Source: JACKII01 sp965222315
GTDB taxonomy: Bacteria > Pseudomonadota > Alphaproteobacteria > Bin95
DNA length: 64,000 nt
Direction of reading: 5' to 3'
Assembly: GCA_965222315.1 (NCBI GenBank)
Contig: OZ244951.1
Location: 620,001 to 684,000, forward strand
Positions 45,374-53,971 of the stretch are shown piece after piece. The stretch's first letter is position 1, and each line of letters opens with the position of its first letter. The notes beneath the pieces are model-generated. The model did not search any database, had not been told where the DNA came from, and worked only from the letters and a program-made list of their open reading frames with translations. The translations under genes were made by a program, and so were the position numbers.

Positions 45374-48337
45374 TTACGCGAAGTCGAACATGTCGAACGT
45401 TGCGACCACGGTCGACGATGCACCCCCATCATACAGGATCCCGGCGCTTTCGAAGGCGATGCCGGATACGGCTTCTCCAGCGTGAGCCGTTTCAGAATCC
45501 AGGCTCCGTTCCTCCTGCGCCAAGAACTCGGCCGTGGCGGCAGAGCCGTCATCGGTGAGGTTGGTCAGGCGAAGCGTCACCGGATCGTCGTCGTTGTAGG
45601 TCGTGATCGAACCCGCGACGAGGACGTTGGTCCCCAGTTGGGAGTCGAAGGTGAAGTCGTCGCGCTTGCTCGATACTTCCTCGTCCGTGATGTAGGCCTG
45701 CGCTGCGATATCGCCCCACTGAATGACGCCTGAAGCGTCCTGCGCATCAATGGCGGCCCAGCCTACGACCTCTGCCGAGTGCACGCCGTCGCTGGCTTCT
45801 TCTTCCTGGATCGCTACATCGAACCCGGTCGTTGAGACATTGTCGGCACGGGCAATAGCCCAATCCGGACCATTGTTGGTTTGGAGTTGCAACAGGATAG
45901 CGGGGATATCGTCGAATGCCTCACTGAACGTCACGCTGGTGAACGTATCGACTGCGCCCGCAGCGACATCAACGGTACCCACTTCCAGGTGCGAGCCGTC
46001 TGACAGGTCGAAAACGCCTTCCTCCAGAGTCAGCATTGTCGCTGCTTCGGTCTTATGCCAACCATCCAGGTAGTCAGCCTCCTCGACGAAGGCCGTTACG
46101 CTGGTCGATGTGATGCTGTTGATTGTGACGGTGACGATGGCGGACGATGCATAGGTCGCCGGGGTAGCGAAAACAACGGGCGCATCGAAAACCTGCCCGT
46201 CCTGGTAGGAAATTGTTTTGGCGACGTGGCTCAACTCGTCCAGGTACTGGACAGTGCCGATGGCCTCCGCTGCAACTGGCTCTCCCTCGTACTCGATGAC
46301 GAGTTGCATGTCATAGAGCTTGGCAGAGTCCTGCCGGTCTCCTTTGACGTACACCGCGGTGTCGAAGAAGTTCTGGGTGAGGTTCATGCCGTTTGGGGTG
46401 ACCGCCGACAGGATCGGACCGGTCGGCATCAGATCGCCCGCGCCGAGTGTGCCGTTTACCTGCGACCAGCCTTCGTCAATCACGCCATCCGAATCCACGT
46501 CGAGGCGGTCCGGATCAACCAGCATCCAGCCGGAACTGTGCAAAAACGGCGACGGATCGGGGTTGCCATCGCCGTCGGCATCTTCATCCCAATCCAGCAG
46601 ATTCAGGGTCGTCGTGATGAACTCACCGGTATCGTACTTGATGTTGCTGCTGTTGAACGGCGGTTGGCTGTTCGGGATAAGCGGCACCTCCAACCCAGGC
46701 AGATCCTGACCGAACTTGTTCGGCGTCAGACGCCAGCGCGGACCGGACACGAGGTCAGCTTCGGTGTAGCCGGCGTTTGCCGCATCGTCCGGCGTCCGGA
46801 AGCTCTCATAGACGTTTTTGTAAGGATCGCTCGAATACTTGTCGTAAGACCACTCGAACGGCTCTCGATCCGTCGTGGTGTACCAGTCGGGAGTGAAACC
46901 TTCAGCGAGATCTTCCGATTCGAAGGTCAGGCCTGCGGAGGCGGCAGCGTCTGCCAGGGAATAATCCCGCAGCACCGTACCGATCGGGTTGCCCAGGCCA
47001 TCTTCGTTGCGGTAGCCGACGAGATTGCCATCGGGGTCATGGACGGCGATGCCGCCAGCTCCCAGGTCGATATTGCCGGAGCTATCCAATTTGAAATAGC
47101 TCGGCAGGAAGTCGCCTTCGCCATTGTAGGTATCGACCGGCGAGACCCAAAGCGTGTTGGTCGCATCGTCCGGATCTTCGACCACATAGTAGGAGGGCAG
47201 GCGGCCAATCGCGGCCTCGTTCTCATAGTCTTCCGGGCGGACCTGGTCGTTCGGGTTGTTGGTGATGTCGTGGTTAATCACCAACTCGGCACGTGTGATA
47301 TCGAAACCGGCATGACCGTTCTCCAGGATATCGGCGATGCCGTTATTGTCACCATCCGCGGTCCATTCGTCGGGCAGCGCAATATTCACTTCCATGCGGA
47401 TGTCATTTGGCCGCTTCACCGCAGTACCCCAGCGGTACAGCAGTTTTCCGTCGTCTTTCAGCGTGACCGAATAGTCAGAACTGTAGGCGATGTCGTAGGT
47501 GACGGAGCTTTCGTTCGGCTCCAGCAGATCGACCAGATCGGCCGTGCCGCCAAAGCCGTTCAGGTAGCTGTCCAGGACATCGGCAGTACCGTCATTGTCC
47601 AGATCGACGCCGCCGATTTGGATCGATTCCACAACACCGTCGCCATCCGTATCATAGTTGATATTGACGGAGCGGGTTGTGAACGTGTCGTTGGTGCCAT
47701 CACGGTCGAAATCAATATCTGAGTAGGAAACCGGGTTGGCGCTCGAATCGTTATTGTCGATCGCGCGCTGCAGCGCCGTGGTCAGTTCTTCGACATAATA
47801 TTGATGCACAAGACCCGGCTCGTAGGTTCCGCCGGGACCGGTCGGCCGGAGGTCGAGCATCCGCAGGTCATTGTCCAGCGGGGCAATCGCATTTGGGTCG
47901 TTCGGGAACGCCTGGTCCGACAGCAGGTCGGCCATGGTGTTGTAGTGCTCGGTCGAAGCCTTGACCGTCGTCCCGCCGAGGCCCTGCGACCAGGTTCCCA
48001 ATGGCAACGCGGACCGGAAGATGTCGGTGACCGCGTTCTTGATGGAGATGCCGAGCACATTGTTCGGATCATTCGGATCGATGATGTTGCCCGCTTGGCC
48101 TTCGCCAAAGTCGCCGTCAAGGATTTTTTGCTCGGCACCCAGGAAGTCGGTCACATTGAAACCGAATTCACTGTCCACACCCCACAGAACATTCCCGTCC
48201 TTGTCGGTGATTGGGGCCATGACGGCGCCCGCCGTATCAATGAATGACGGATCATCGGCATACGTGAGTCCGGAGAATGTCCCCGTTATATCGTCGATAC
48301 TGAAGGTGTGGAGTGGTGATACATACTCTACTGACAT
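45374..48337 (-). CDS. Large secreted protein with calcium DxDxDG motifs and three tandem C-terminal lectin-like repeats
   Basis: A 987-residue, very acidic protein with almost no Cys and no N-terminal signal. Six calcium-type loops are seen, e.g. FDRDGTND, DTDGDGVV, DLDNDGTAD, DGDNNGIAD, DADGDGNPD and DVDSDGVID. From about residue 690 to 975 there are three tandem repeats of about 95 residues, each with a pattern like VxF...F.xxPxV, a Thr-rich strand, (V/Q)EE...D..H..E, then hydrophobic. The tail ends FDMFDFA. The absence of a signal peptide and this acidic-hydrophobic tail suggest type I secretion, although there are no RTX nonapeptides. ATG 48337 follows AGAGGATT. Function is unknown; adhesion or glycan binding is an inference. 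Confidence 0.72.
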   Translation of the reverse strand: MSVEYVSPLHTFSIDDITGTFSGLTYADDPSFIDTAGAVMAPITDKDGNVLWGVDSEFGFNVTDFLGAEQKILDGDFGEGQAGNIIDPNDPNNVLGISIKNAVTDIFRSALPLGTWSQGLGGTTVKASTEHYNTMADLLSDQAFPNDPNAIAPLDNDLRMLDLRPTGPGGTYEPGLVHQYYVEELTTALQRAIDNNDSSANPVSYSDIDFDRDGTNDTFTTRSVNINYDTDGDGVVESIQIGGVDLDNDGTADVLDSYLNGFGGTADLVDLLEPNESSVTYDIAYSSDYSVTLKDDGKLLYRWGTAVKRPNDIRMEVNIALPDEWTADGDNNGIADILENGHAGFDITRAELVINHDITNNPNDQVRPEDYENEAAIGRLPSYYVVEDPDDATNTLWVSPVDTYNGEGDFLPSYFKLDSSGNIDLGAGGIAVHDPDGNLVGYRNEDGLGNPIGTVLRDYSLADAAASAGLTFESEDLAEGFTPDWYTTTDREPFEWSYDKYSSDPYKNVYESFRTPDDAANAGYTEADLVSGPRWRLTPNKFGQDLPGLEVPLIPNSQPPFNSSNIKYDTGEFITTTLNLLDWDEDADGDGNPDPSPFLHSSGWMLVDPDRLDVDSDGVIDEGWSQVNGTLGAGDLMPTGPILSAVTPNGMNLTQNFFDTAVYVKGDRQDSAKLYDMQLVIEYEGEPVAAEAIGTVQYLDELSHVAKTISYQDGQVFDAPVVFATPATYASSAIVTVTINSITSTSVTAFVEEADYLDGWHKTEAATMLTLEEGVFDLSDGSHLEVGTVDVAAGAVDTFTSVTFSEAFDDIPAILLQLQTNNGPDWAIARADNVSTTGFDVAIQEEEASDGVHSAEVVGWAAIDAQDASGVIQWGDIAAQAYITDEEVSSKRDDFTFDSQLGTNVLVAGSITTYNDDDPVTLRLTNLTDDGSAATAEFLAQEERSLDSETAHAGEAVSGIAFESAGILYDGGASSTVVATFDMFDFA

Positions 48338-48812
48338 AGCGCTTAATCCTCTGCCTGAGTTTTCCAAGGAACCACTGAACGCCGCGGAAATTGGGAAGGG
48401 CCCCGCTTCCTCAGTGACCTCGGTGGATCCGCGAGGACGCTATTGGATCATTAAGTGCGAATATTTGATCTACATCAAAAAGTAGGCGAACGAGGGCCTA
48501 TTGGGGTTCTAATGTATGTATAAAAAGGAAGCTCAAATTGTACATTCTGGCCGCGAGGAGACCGTCAGCCAGCCAACCGCATGCAATAGTTGGAGGTAAA
48601 GGCATTGTGCTTTCAGGAAGCCGCTGCCGAGAAGCTCCTCCGGTTTACCCCAAAGCACGACCTGCTTCGCACCCATCCCTGTAATGCGCGCGAAGAGAGG
48701 TGTTTCGTGCCTTAGGTTAAATCGGGTAGGGACAGGCAGGCACAGGACAAGTCAGATGCCTGCCCTGCTTCCGGACTATCTGACGAGGTACGCCAATTCC
48801 GCCAGGCCCGTT
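48338..48812. other. Intergenic region, 475 bases, with promoter and FNR box of the large surface gene
   Basis: No open frame worth calling is seen on either strand. The part next to 48337 must hold the leader of the large surface gene, and it has the FNR-type box described separately. At about 48729-48767 CAGGCAGGCA and TGCCTGCCCTG form an imperfect stem without a U-tract, of unknown meaning, near the end of the comE-like gene. The rest is unremarkable. Confidence 0.55.
48465..48478. promoter_or_regulatory. Perfect FNR/FixK anaerobox, TTGAT-N4-ATCAA
   Basis: The 14 bases read TTGATCTACATCAA, an exact match to the palindromic FNR/FixK consensus. It is centred about 134 bases upstream of the ATG of the large surface-protein gene and far from the divergent side, which has only the end of the comE-like gene. 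FNR-type factors bind such sites when oxygen is low. No fnr gene is in the window. Confidence 0.7.
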
Positions 48813-49394
48813 CTAAATCTTCCCGACCACCGCTTGACGGAAGCGGGTCTTTAGGAAGGCGCCGTCCTTGGGGGGGATTGCTGGAGCCTCCGGCGCATCG
48901 TCCACTTTGAAGGCCACGAACACTGGTCCGGCGGCGTCGCGCAGCAGGCGGACGCCCTCGGCAACATCGGTCTCCGCCGTTACCAGCTTGCTGGAGGCGA
49001 AGCCCGCACCGGCTGCAATGGCCGCCAGATTTGTGCCCCGGCCGGTCACGGTTTTCTGCTGGCCAGTCTCACCATAACGCTCATTGTCCAGCACACAGAT
49101 GCCTAGGTTCGGCAGGCCCTCTGCCGCCGCGGCGGTGAGGGAGCCCAGGCCCATCAGCATTTCGCCGTCGCCAGTGATGACCAGCACCCGCTTTTTCGGC
49201 TGGGCGACCGCAAGGCCGATGGCTACCGGTACCGCGCCGCCCATGGCACCCCAAAGATAGAAGGTACGCGGGTCGTCGCCCGCGGCGAAGCAATCGTAAC
49301 AGGGCTGGCCAAGCCCCGGCACGACCAGCAGATCCTCGCCACGGTCGGCAAGCAGTTCGGCCACGACTTCGCGGCGTTTTAGCAGAGCGCTCAT
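48813..49394 (-). CDS. TPP-dependent decarboxylase, beta (TPP-binding) subunit, ComE/Ppd-like
   Basis: A 193-residue C-terminal TPP-enzyme domain. The cofactor motif GDGEMLMGLGSLTAAAAE (about 75-92, GDG followed by N-type LDNERYGETG) is complete. YLWGAMGGAVPVAIGLAVA is typical of sulfopyruvate and phosphonopyruvate decarboxylase beta chains. It begins four bases after the alpha subunit ends, so both should form one alpha-beta enzyme acting on a 2-oxo acid with sulfonate or phosphonate group, or a related acid. Confidence 0.85.
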   Translation of the reverse strand: MSALLKRREVVAELLADRGEDLLVVPGLGQPCYDCFAAGDDPRTFYLWGAMGGAVPVAIGLAVAQPKKRVLVITGDGEMLMGLGSLTAAAAEGLPNLGICVLDNERYGETGQQKTVTGRGTNLAAIAAGAGFASSKLVTAETDVAEGVRLLRDAAGPVFVAFKVDDAPEAPAIPPKDGAFLKTRFRQAVVGKI

Positions 49395-49398
49395 CAGC

Positions 49399-49914
49399 TC
49401 AGTCCTCCGGAAAGATCTTGGCGCCGATCAGGCGTTGGCCGAGCAGCACGGCCACGGCGGAATTGGTGTAGTACGCGAAGCGGAGCGCGGTCGCGACGGT
49501 CTCTTTCACATCCTCCGGCTTGTCGCAGCGGTAGCAGGTGACGCCAGCGAGTTCCAGATGGCCCTGGGTGGTCTGGCCCATGGGCACCTGCCAGGTATTC
49601 CACTCGCCCCATTCGCCGCGCATGGTTACCAGGGTCACCAGGGGAAATTGACAGTTTTTGATGAGGCTCAGCATGTTGATCGTGTTGCCGACGCCCGACG
49701 ACTGCATCAGCAGCACGCTCTTGTCGCCGCCAAGCCAGGCCCCCGCGAGCATGGCGACGCCGTCTTCCTCGGTCGTGAGGGATACCGCGCGCATGTCGTT
49801 CGACGCATGGGCCCGGTCGATTAGCCTGGCATGGCCCGCATCCGGTACGTAGGCGACCTGGCGGACGCCGGCCTCCTGGAGGCAATCAAAGATATCGTCT
49901 CGCCATTCACTCAT
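49399..49914 (-). CDS. TPP-dependent decarboxylase, alpha (pyrimidine) subunit, ComD/Ppd-like
   Basis: A 171-residue N-terminal TPP-enzyme domain. The catalytic Glu is in LTTEEDGVAMLAGAWLGG (about residues 46-63), followed by VLLMQSSGVGNTINMLSLI. Splitting of the enzyme into alpha and beta chains is known for sulfopyruvate decarboxylase (ComDE). No sulfolactate dehydrogenase or SuyAB genes are nearby, so the acid used remains open. Divergent from the MFS gene. Confidence 0.85.
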   Translation of the reverse strand: MSEWRDDIFDCLQEAGVRQVAYVPDAGHARLIDRAHASNDMRAVSLTTEEDGVAMLAGAWLGGDKSVLLMQSSGVGNTINMLSLIKNCQFPLVTLVTMRGEWGEWNTWQVPMGQTTQGHLELAGVTCYRCDKPEDVKETVATALRFAYYTNSAVAVLLGQRLIGAKIFPED

Positions 49915-50027
49915 CTGCGGTCGGTCCTCGGACGGTTCGGGGAGGTAATTGAGGTCAGCGCGTCAAGAAGCATAAGCCCCGCAAACAGGCAAGCCTTCGC
50001 CGCGAAAAGCGTGTAGGGATGCCCGCC

Positions 50028-51203
50028 ATGTCCGATATTACCGCCTTGCCGTGCAGCTATCCCCGACTGCGCATCGCCGTCTACTATTCCTGCATGTTCG
50101 GGATGGTCGGGATATTCCAGCCCTTCTTCCCGCTCTGGCTGGCCGAGCATGGGTTGACGGCGGCGCAAATCGGCCTGTTGCTGGCGTTGAGTTCGGTCAC
50201 CCGGGCGACCTTCAATCCTGTGATTGCCCGCTTTGCCGATACGCGGGAGGACCGCAAGCAACTGGTCTGGTTGCTCTGCATCGGCGGCGTGGTAACGGCG
50301 TGCATGATGGTGCCGGCTTATGGTTTCTGGCCGGTACTACTGTTGACCCTGCTGCACATGGCGGTGCAGGCGCCCGTCAATCCGCTGAGCGAGAACCTGA
50401 TTCTGCTTAACCTGCAGGCGCGGGGGCTCGACTATGGCCGTTTGCGGGCCTGGGGCTCGGCGGCGTTTATTGCAACGTCGATGGCAGGTGGCTGGTGGCT
50501 GGAGGGGCGGTCGGCCGATTGGGTCATGTACCTGTTCATCGCTAGCCTCTGCGCCATTTTATTGGCTGCTCTGGCGTTGCCCGCGGTTCGTGCAACACCT
50601 GCCCGCCGCGAAAGGCCGCCGATCCGCTCCCTTCTGTCGAACCGATTCTTCCTGCTGTTCCTCGCGTGTGCTGCCCTCAACATGGCGAGCCATGCGGTGC
50701 TGACCGGCTTCTCCACCATCCACTGGCAGGCTGCCGGTCACTCCGAAGGACTGATTGGCGGATTGTGGGCGTTGGGTGTTATTTCGGAGATCATCCTGTT
50801 CGCTTATGCACGGCCAATTCTGGACCGGATCGGTATTCCGGGCATGCTGATCCTGGGAGCAGCGGCCGGCGTGATCCGCTGGACCGGCACCGGGGCAGGT
50901 ACTGAATTGTGGCTGCTGGCGCCCATGCAGGTTCTCCACGGCATAACCTTTGGCGCGACCCATCTCGGCGGTATGACCCTGATCCAGCGTCACATCGCGC
51001 CCGGCATGTCGGCAAGTGCGCAGGCGCTCTACTCTTCCCTCGGTATGGGGGCGGCAATGGGCCTGACCATGGCGCTGTCGGGCCGGCTTTACGAAAACCT
51101 GGGCGGGCAGGCGTTCTGGGTCATGGCGCTTCTGTCCTTGGGCAGCTTGTGCCTGGCGCTGGTGGTGCGGGCAAAGTGGCGGCCCGGCCTGGAGATCGGG
51201 TAG
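50028..51203 (+). CDS. MFS transporter, HcaT/LacY-like (MFS_1_like)
   Basis: A 391-residue membrane protein with about 12 hydrophobic helices. The N-terminal segment IAVYYSCMFGMVGIFQPFFPLWLAE and the loop RFADTREDRKQ between helices 2 and 3 are typical of the HcaT (3-phenylpropionate) and nucleoside/sugar MFS_1-like group. The ATG at 50028, eight bases after TAGGGA, is preferred to 50019. The substrate is unknown. It is divergent from the TPP decarboxylase genes and could carry the substrate of that enzyme, an inference. Confidence 0.85.
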   Translation: MSDITALPCSYPRLRIAVYYSCMFGMVGIFQPFFPLWLAEHGLTAAQIGLLLALSSVTRATFNPVIARFADTREDRKQLVWLLCIGGVVTACMMVPAYGFWPVLLLTLLHMAVQAPVNPLSENLILLNLQARGLDYGRLRAWGSAAFIATSMAGGWWLEGRSADWVMYLFIASLCAILLAALALPAVRATPARRERPPIRSLLSNRFFLLFLACAALNMASHAVLTGFSTIHWQAAGHSEGLIGGLWALGVISEIILFAYARPILDRIGIPGMLILGAAAGVIRWTGTGAGTELWLLAPMQVLHGITFGATHLGGMTLIQRHIAPGMSASAQALYSSLGMGAAMGLTMALSGRLYENLGGQAFWVMALLSLGSLCLALVVRAKWRPGLEIG

Positions 51204-51209
51204 CGACGC

Positions 51210-52217
51210 TTAGCGGAACGCGGCCTGCTGGCGGCGGCGGTGGAACAGGTGGTTCTTGATATGGCTGAGGCTTACAGGCGCTTCGACCGCCCGCAATTGC
51301 CGGTCGAGTTCCTCCCCGCCGACCAAGGCGAAGCGGGGCAATTGCATGCGTGTGGCACTATCCAACGGCAGGCGGGCCCGCCCCGGCGTTGCCGTCAGGC
51401 CGGTGCGTAAGCCCAGCGTTTCGCTGTACCGAATGATCGTCTCGTCGCAATTGCCGTTGGGATAGGCAATAACAGTGGGTATTTTGCCGGTCCATTCGGC
51501 GAGCAATGTCTGGCATTCCGCAATCTGTTTCTGCGCGCGCTCCGCCGGGATGCGTGTTAGGAGATCGTGCTCGGTCGAGTGATTGCCGACGGTCGCCAGT
51601 GGCTCCGCCGCAAGGGTCCGCACCTCCGCCGGTGTCAGTGGACGGTCTGTTTCGCCCGCCGGGTTCAGCACATGATTGCCGAACATGGCTTTTAACGTGT
51701 TTTTGATGGCATAGATGGGCATCGCCTTCAGCCGTTGCCGTTCGGCGACCGCGCTCGCCCGGCCGATACCGCGGCGGCTCATTTCCCGGTGCAGGACGTC
51801 CCACCAGAAAGCCTCGCCCTTCGCCACGTTGCCCGCCGTGATAAAAAAGGTTGCCGGAACGCCGTATTGTTTCAGCAAAGGCACGGCGCGGAGGTTGTTG
51901 GCATAGCCATCATCGAAGGTCAGCATTACGCGCTTCGGGGCGCTCCGCAGGCCGCGCGACAGGCGGTCGGGGCTGACGAACTGGTAGCCCGCGGCCTGGA
52001 AATGTTCGATGACCCGGCGGAAATCGGTCTCCGTAAATGGCTGATACGGATCGACGTGATCGGCAAACGCTTCCGCCTTGTTCCGGTACAGGCCGTGGAA
52101 CATCAGCACGATCAGATTGGGCCGATGGCCGGAAACCCGCGTGGCGGCGTCCATGAAGACGTCGTCGGCGGTGCGGAAAGCGCGTTGCCACCAAGCGTTG
52201 CCGGGGCCGGCGCGCAA
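51210..52217 (-). CDS. Polysaccharide deacetylase (NodB homology domain)
   Basis: A 335-residue carbohydrate esterase 4 family protein. Motif 1 TFDDGYANN (about 99-107) has the catalytic base and metal Asp; motif 2 GNHSTEH (about 213-219) has both metal His residues; YPNGNCDETII and FALVGG complete it. No signal peptide is obvious, so it could be cytoplasmic or anchored. The TTG at 52217 has AGGAA upstream; an ATG at 52154 is an alternative. It would deacetylate N-acetyl sugars in cell-surface glycan. Confidence 0.83.
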   Translation of the reverse strand: MRAGPGNAWWQRAFRTADDVFMDAATRVSGHRPNLIVLMFHGLYRNKAEAFADHVDPYQPFTETDFRRVIEHFQAAGYQFVSPDRLSRGLRSAPKRVMLTFDDGYANNLRAVPLLKQYGVPATFFITAGNVAKGEAFWWDVLHREMSRRGIGRASAVAERQRLKAMPIYAIKNTLKAMFGNHVLNPAGETDRPLTPAEVRTLAAEPLATVGNHSTEHDLLTRIPAERAQKQIAECQTLLAEWTGKIPTVIAYPNGNCDETIIRYSETLGLRTGLTATPGRARLPLDSATRMQLPRFALVGGEELDRQLRAVEAPVSLSHIKNHLFHRRRQQAAFR

Positions 52218-52375
52218 GGCTTCCTGTGCCGATGGTTCCCCGTGCCGGACGAAAGGGGCTGCTTCTGAAATGACCCGCTATCCCTGTCTCTTGCGTTGAC
52301 GGGAGACAATACCGCGCATTTGCGATCAACCCGTTAATCGCGCCAGGGCGAGGGTGTCAGCGTTATGAGCCCCTG

Positions 52376-52840
52376 CTATTTCGTGTCCTGCAACCGCATC
52401 AGGAACTTCATTTCGCCTTCCAGGCATAACTCGTCGCGCTGGTTGAAGACGCGGTTGACGATGGTCAGGACGCCGGTTGTTCGCTGGCGCTTCAAGTCTG
52501 TGATTTCCAGCTCCGGGTATAGCGTGTCGCCCGCAAACACCGGCTTCAGAAACCGGCTGGACTGCTCCAGAAAGCCGACCAGTGCGTCCTCAATCTGCTG
52601 GGCGAGGCCGCAGGAGCCGGGGCACGTTTGGATCAGCGTCTGGAATCCATGCGCCAGCATGTTCGGATAACCCTTTTGGCGGCAGTACTCCACGTCGTAG
52701 TGGATGGGCGCGTTGTCCCCGCTTGCCAGCTGAAAGGCATAAAACAGCGACTCGGTGTGCGTACGCGATGGCGCGTAGAATTTCTCGCCAACCTGCAGGT
52801 CTTCAAAGCCGCGTTGCGGTGTGCGGTTCAGTGCGGGCAT
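52376..52840 (-). CDS. MaoC-like hydratase, hot-dog fold
   Basis: A 154-residue MaoC-type protein. Motif FQLASGDNAPIHYDVEYCRQKGYPNMLAHGF (about 35-65) carries the Asp...His catalytic pair D-x4-H (GDNAPIH). FLKPVFAGDTLYPELEI follows. It is probably an R-specific enoyl-CoA hydratase. It is divergent from two more MaoC-fold genes at 52951 and 53452, 110 bases away. Confidence 0.87.
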   Translation of the reverse strand: MPALNRTPQRGFEDLQVGEKFYAPSRTHTESLFYAFQLASGDNAPIHYDVEYCRQKGYPNMLAHGFQTLIQTCPGSCGLAQQIEDALVGFLEQSSRFLKPVFAGDTLYPELEITDLKRQRTTGVLTIVNRVFNQRDELCLEGEMKFLMRLQDTK

Positions 52841-52950
52841 GGGTGATCCTTATTACAAAGTATTATTGAACTGGAGCCCGCCACCGGTCGGCGATATAGT
52901 CAAGGCTCGTTAACGAACGAACTTTATCCCTAGCACGAGGAGGACGCCCC

Positions 52951-53436
52951 ATGGCCGACGAGGTCAAGTTCCCGGTCGAAGCGACCCATATCATGATGTT
53001 TGCGCGCTCTGTCGCCGACGACAATCCGATCTACTACGATGAGGAATACGCCAAGAAGACCGAGGTCGGGCACATTATTGCGCCGCCGACCTTCCCGCGC
53101 GCCGTCGCACAGTTCGATCCCGACTATTTCCTGCGCCCGAAGGTCGGCCAGAAATGGTTCGGCTCCGGCAAAAACGCCACCGGCCTCACCGAGCCCGCTA
53201 AATCCTCCGGCGGTCTGCATGCCGAGCAGCACTTCGAATATCACCGCCAGCCGAAGCCGGGCGATGTCTACACGGTCACCACCAAACCGGGCAAAACCTG
53301 GGAGAAGACCAGCGCGCGTGCCGGCAAGCTGACCTTTACCGAGACCATCCAGGAATACCGTGACCAGAACGGCGAACTGGTCGTCACCTCCCGCGGCGTC
53401 GGCGTAAAGACCGAACGTCCCGTTGAGCAGAAATAA
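52951..53436 (+). CDS. Hot-dog fold dehydratase, MaoC N-terminal type (FAS1-like)
   Basis: A 161-residue half of a double hot-dog hydratase. EATHIMMFARSVADDNPIYYDEEYAKKT lacks a clear His after the Asp, as in the structural HadA/HadC-type partner. IAPPTFPRAVAQFDPDYFLRP is typical. The next gene (16 bases later) encodes the catalytic partner; together they make a heterodimeric (3R)-hydroxyacyl dehydratase of the HadAB type, in fatty-acyl CoA or ACP chemistry. Confidence 0.87.
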   Translation: MADEVKFPVEATHIMMFARSVADDNPIYYDEEYAKKTEVGHIIAPPTFPRAVAQFDPDYFLRPKVGQKWFGSGKNATGLTEPAKSSGGLHAEQHFEYHRQPKPGDVYTVTTKPGKTWEKTSARAGKLTFTETIQEYRDQNGELVVTSRGVGVKTERPVEQK

Positions 53437-53451
53437 GGGAGATCAGGACCA

Positions 53452-53874
53452 ATGGCACTCTCTGCAAGCAAACTGAAAGTCGGCGATACCCACCAAGAAG
53501 TGGTGATCGAGGACCTGAGCCGCACCCAGTTGGTGATGTATGCCGGCACCTCCGGCGACTACAACCCGCTGCATACCGACGACATGTACACCAAGGAAAT
53601 CGCAGGCTATCCGGGCGTCTTTGCCCATGGCATGCTGTCCATGGGGCTGACCGGCAAGATGCTAACCAACTATGTCGGCGATGGCCGCCTGAAGAAGTAC
53701 GGCGTGCGCTTCACCAACCAGGTGTGGCCCGGTGACTCGCTGACGGCGAAGGCGACGGTCGTCGATATACGGGACGAAGATGGCGACAAGGTCGTCGATC
53801 TGGAACTGGCGACTGTGAACCAGGACGGCAAGACAGTCGTTACCGGTACCGCGACCGCGCGCATCGACGCCTAG
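53452..53874 (+). CDS. MaoC-like dehydratase, catalytic partner
   Basis: A 140-residue protein. The D-x4-H motif is clear in YAGTSGDYNPLHTDDMYTKEI (about 29-49), followed by VFAHGMLSMG, the family signature. It lies 15 bases after the FAS1-like partner. The pair resembles mycobacterial HadA-HadB. Acyl substrate is unknown; neighbouring genes do not give it. Confidence 0.9.
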   Translation: MALSASKLKVGDTHQEVVIEDLSRTQLVMYAGTSGDYNPLHTDDMYTKEIAGYPGVFAHGMLSMGLTGKMLTNYVGDGRLKKYGVRFTNQVWPGDSLTAKATVVDIRDEDGDKVVDLELATVNQDGKTVVTGTATARIDA

Positions 53875-53971
53875 GGCTGCCTGAGCGCAGTCCTACCTGC
53901 AGTCGCGCGCTTCACCCGGATATTGTCGAAGGGCGGGGCGCGCGATTTTCCATTCTGAAGAGGAAAATCCC

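Noticed and set aside
46055..47722. Plus-strand open frame of 555 codons
   Set aside because: It lies wholly opposite the large calcium-motif protein gene, has no ribosome binding site, and its protein lacks domain motifs. Such long antisense frames are common in GC-rich DNA.
48729..48767. Imperfect stem near the end of the comE-like gene, considered as a terminator
   Set aside because: It has a mismatch, no T-run follows on the needed strand, and it lies about 50 bases past the stop. Not convincing.
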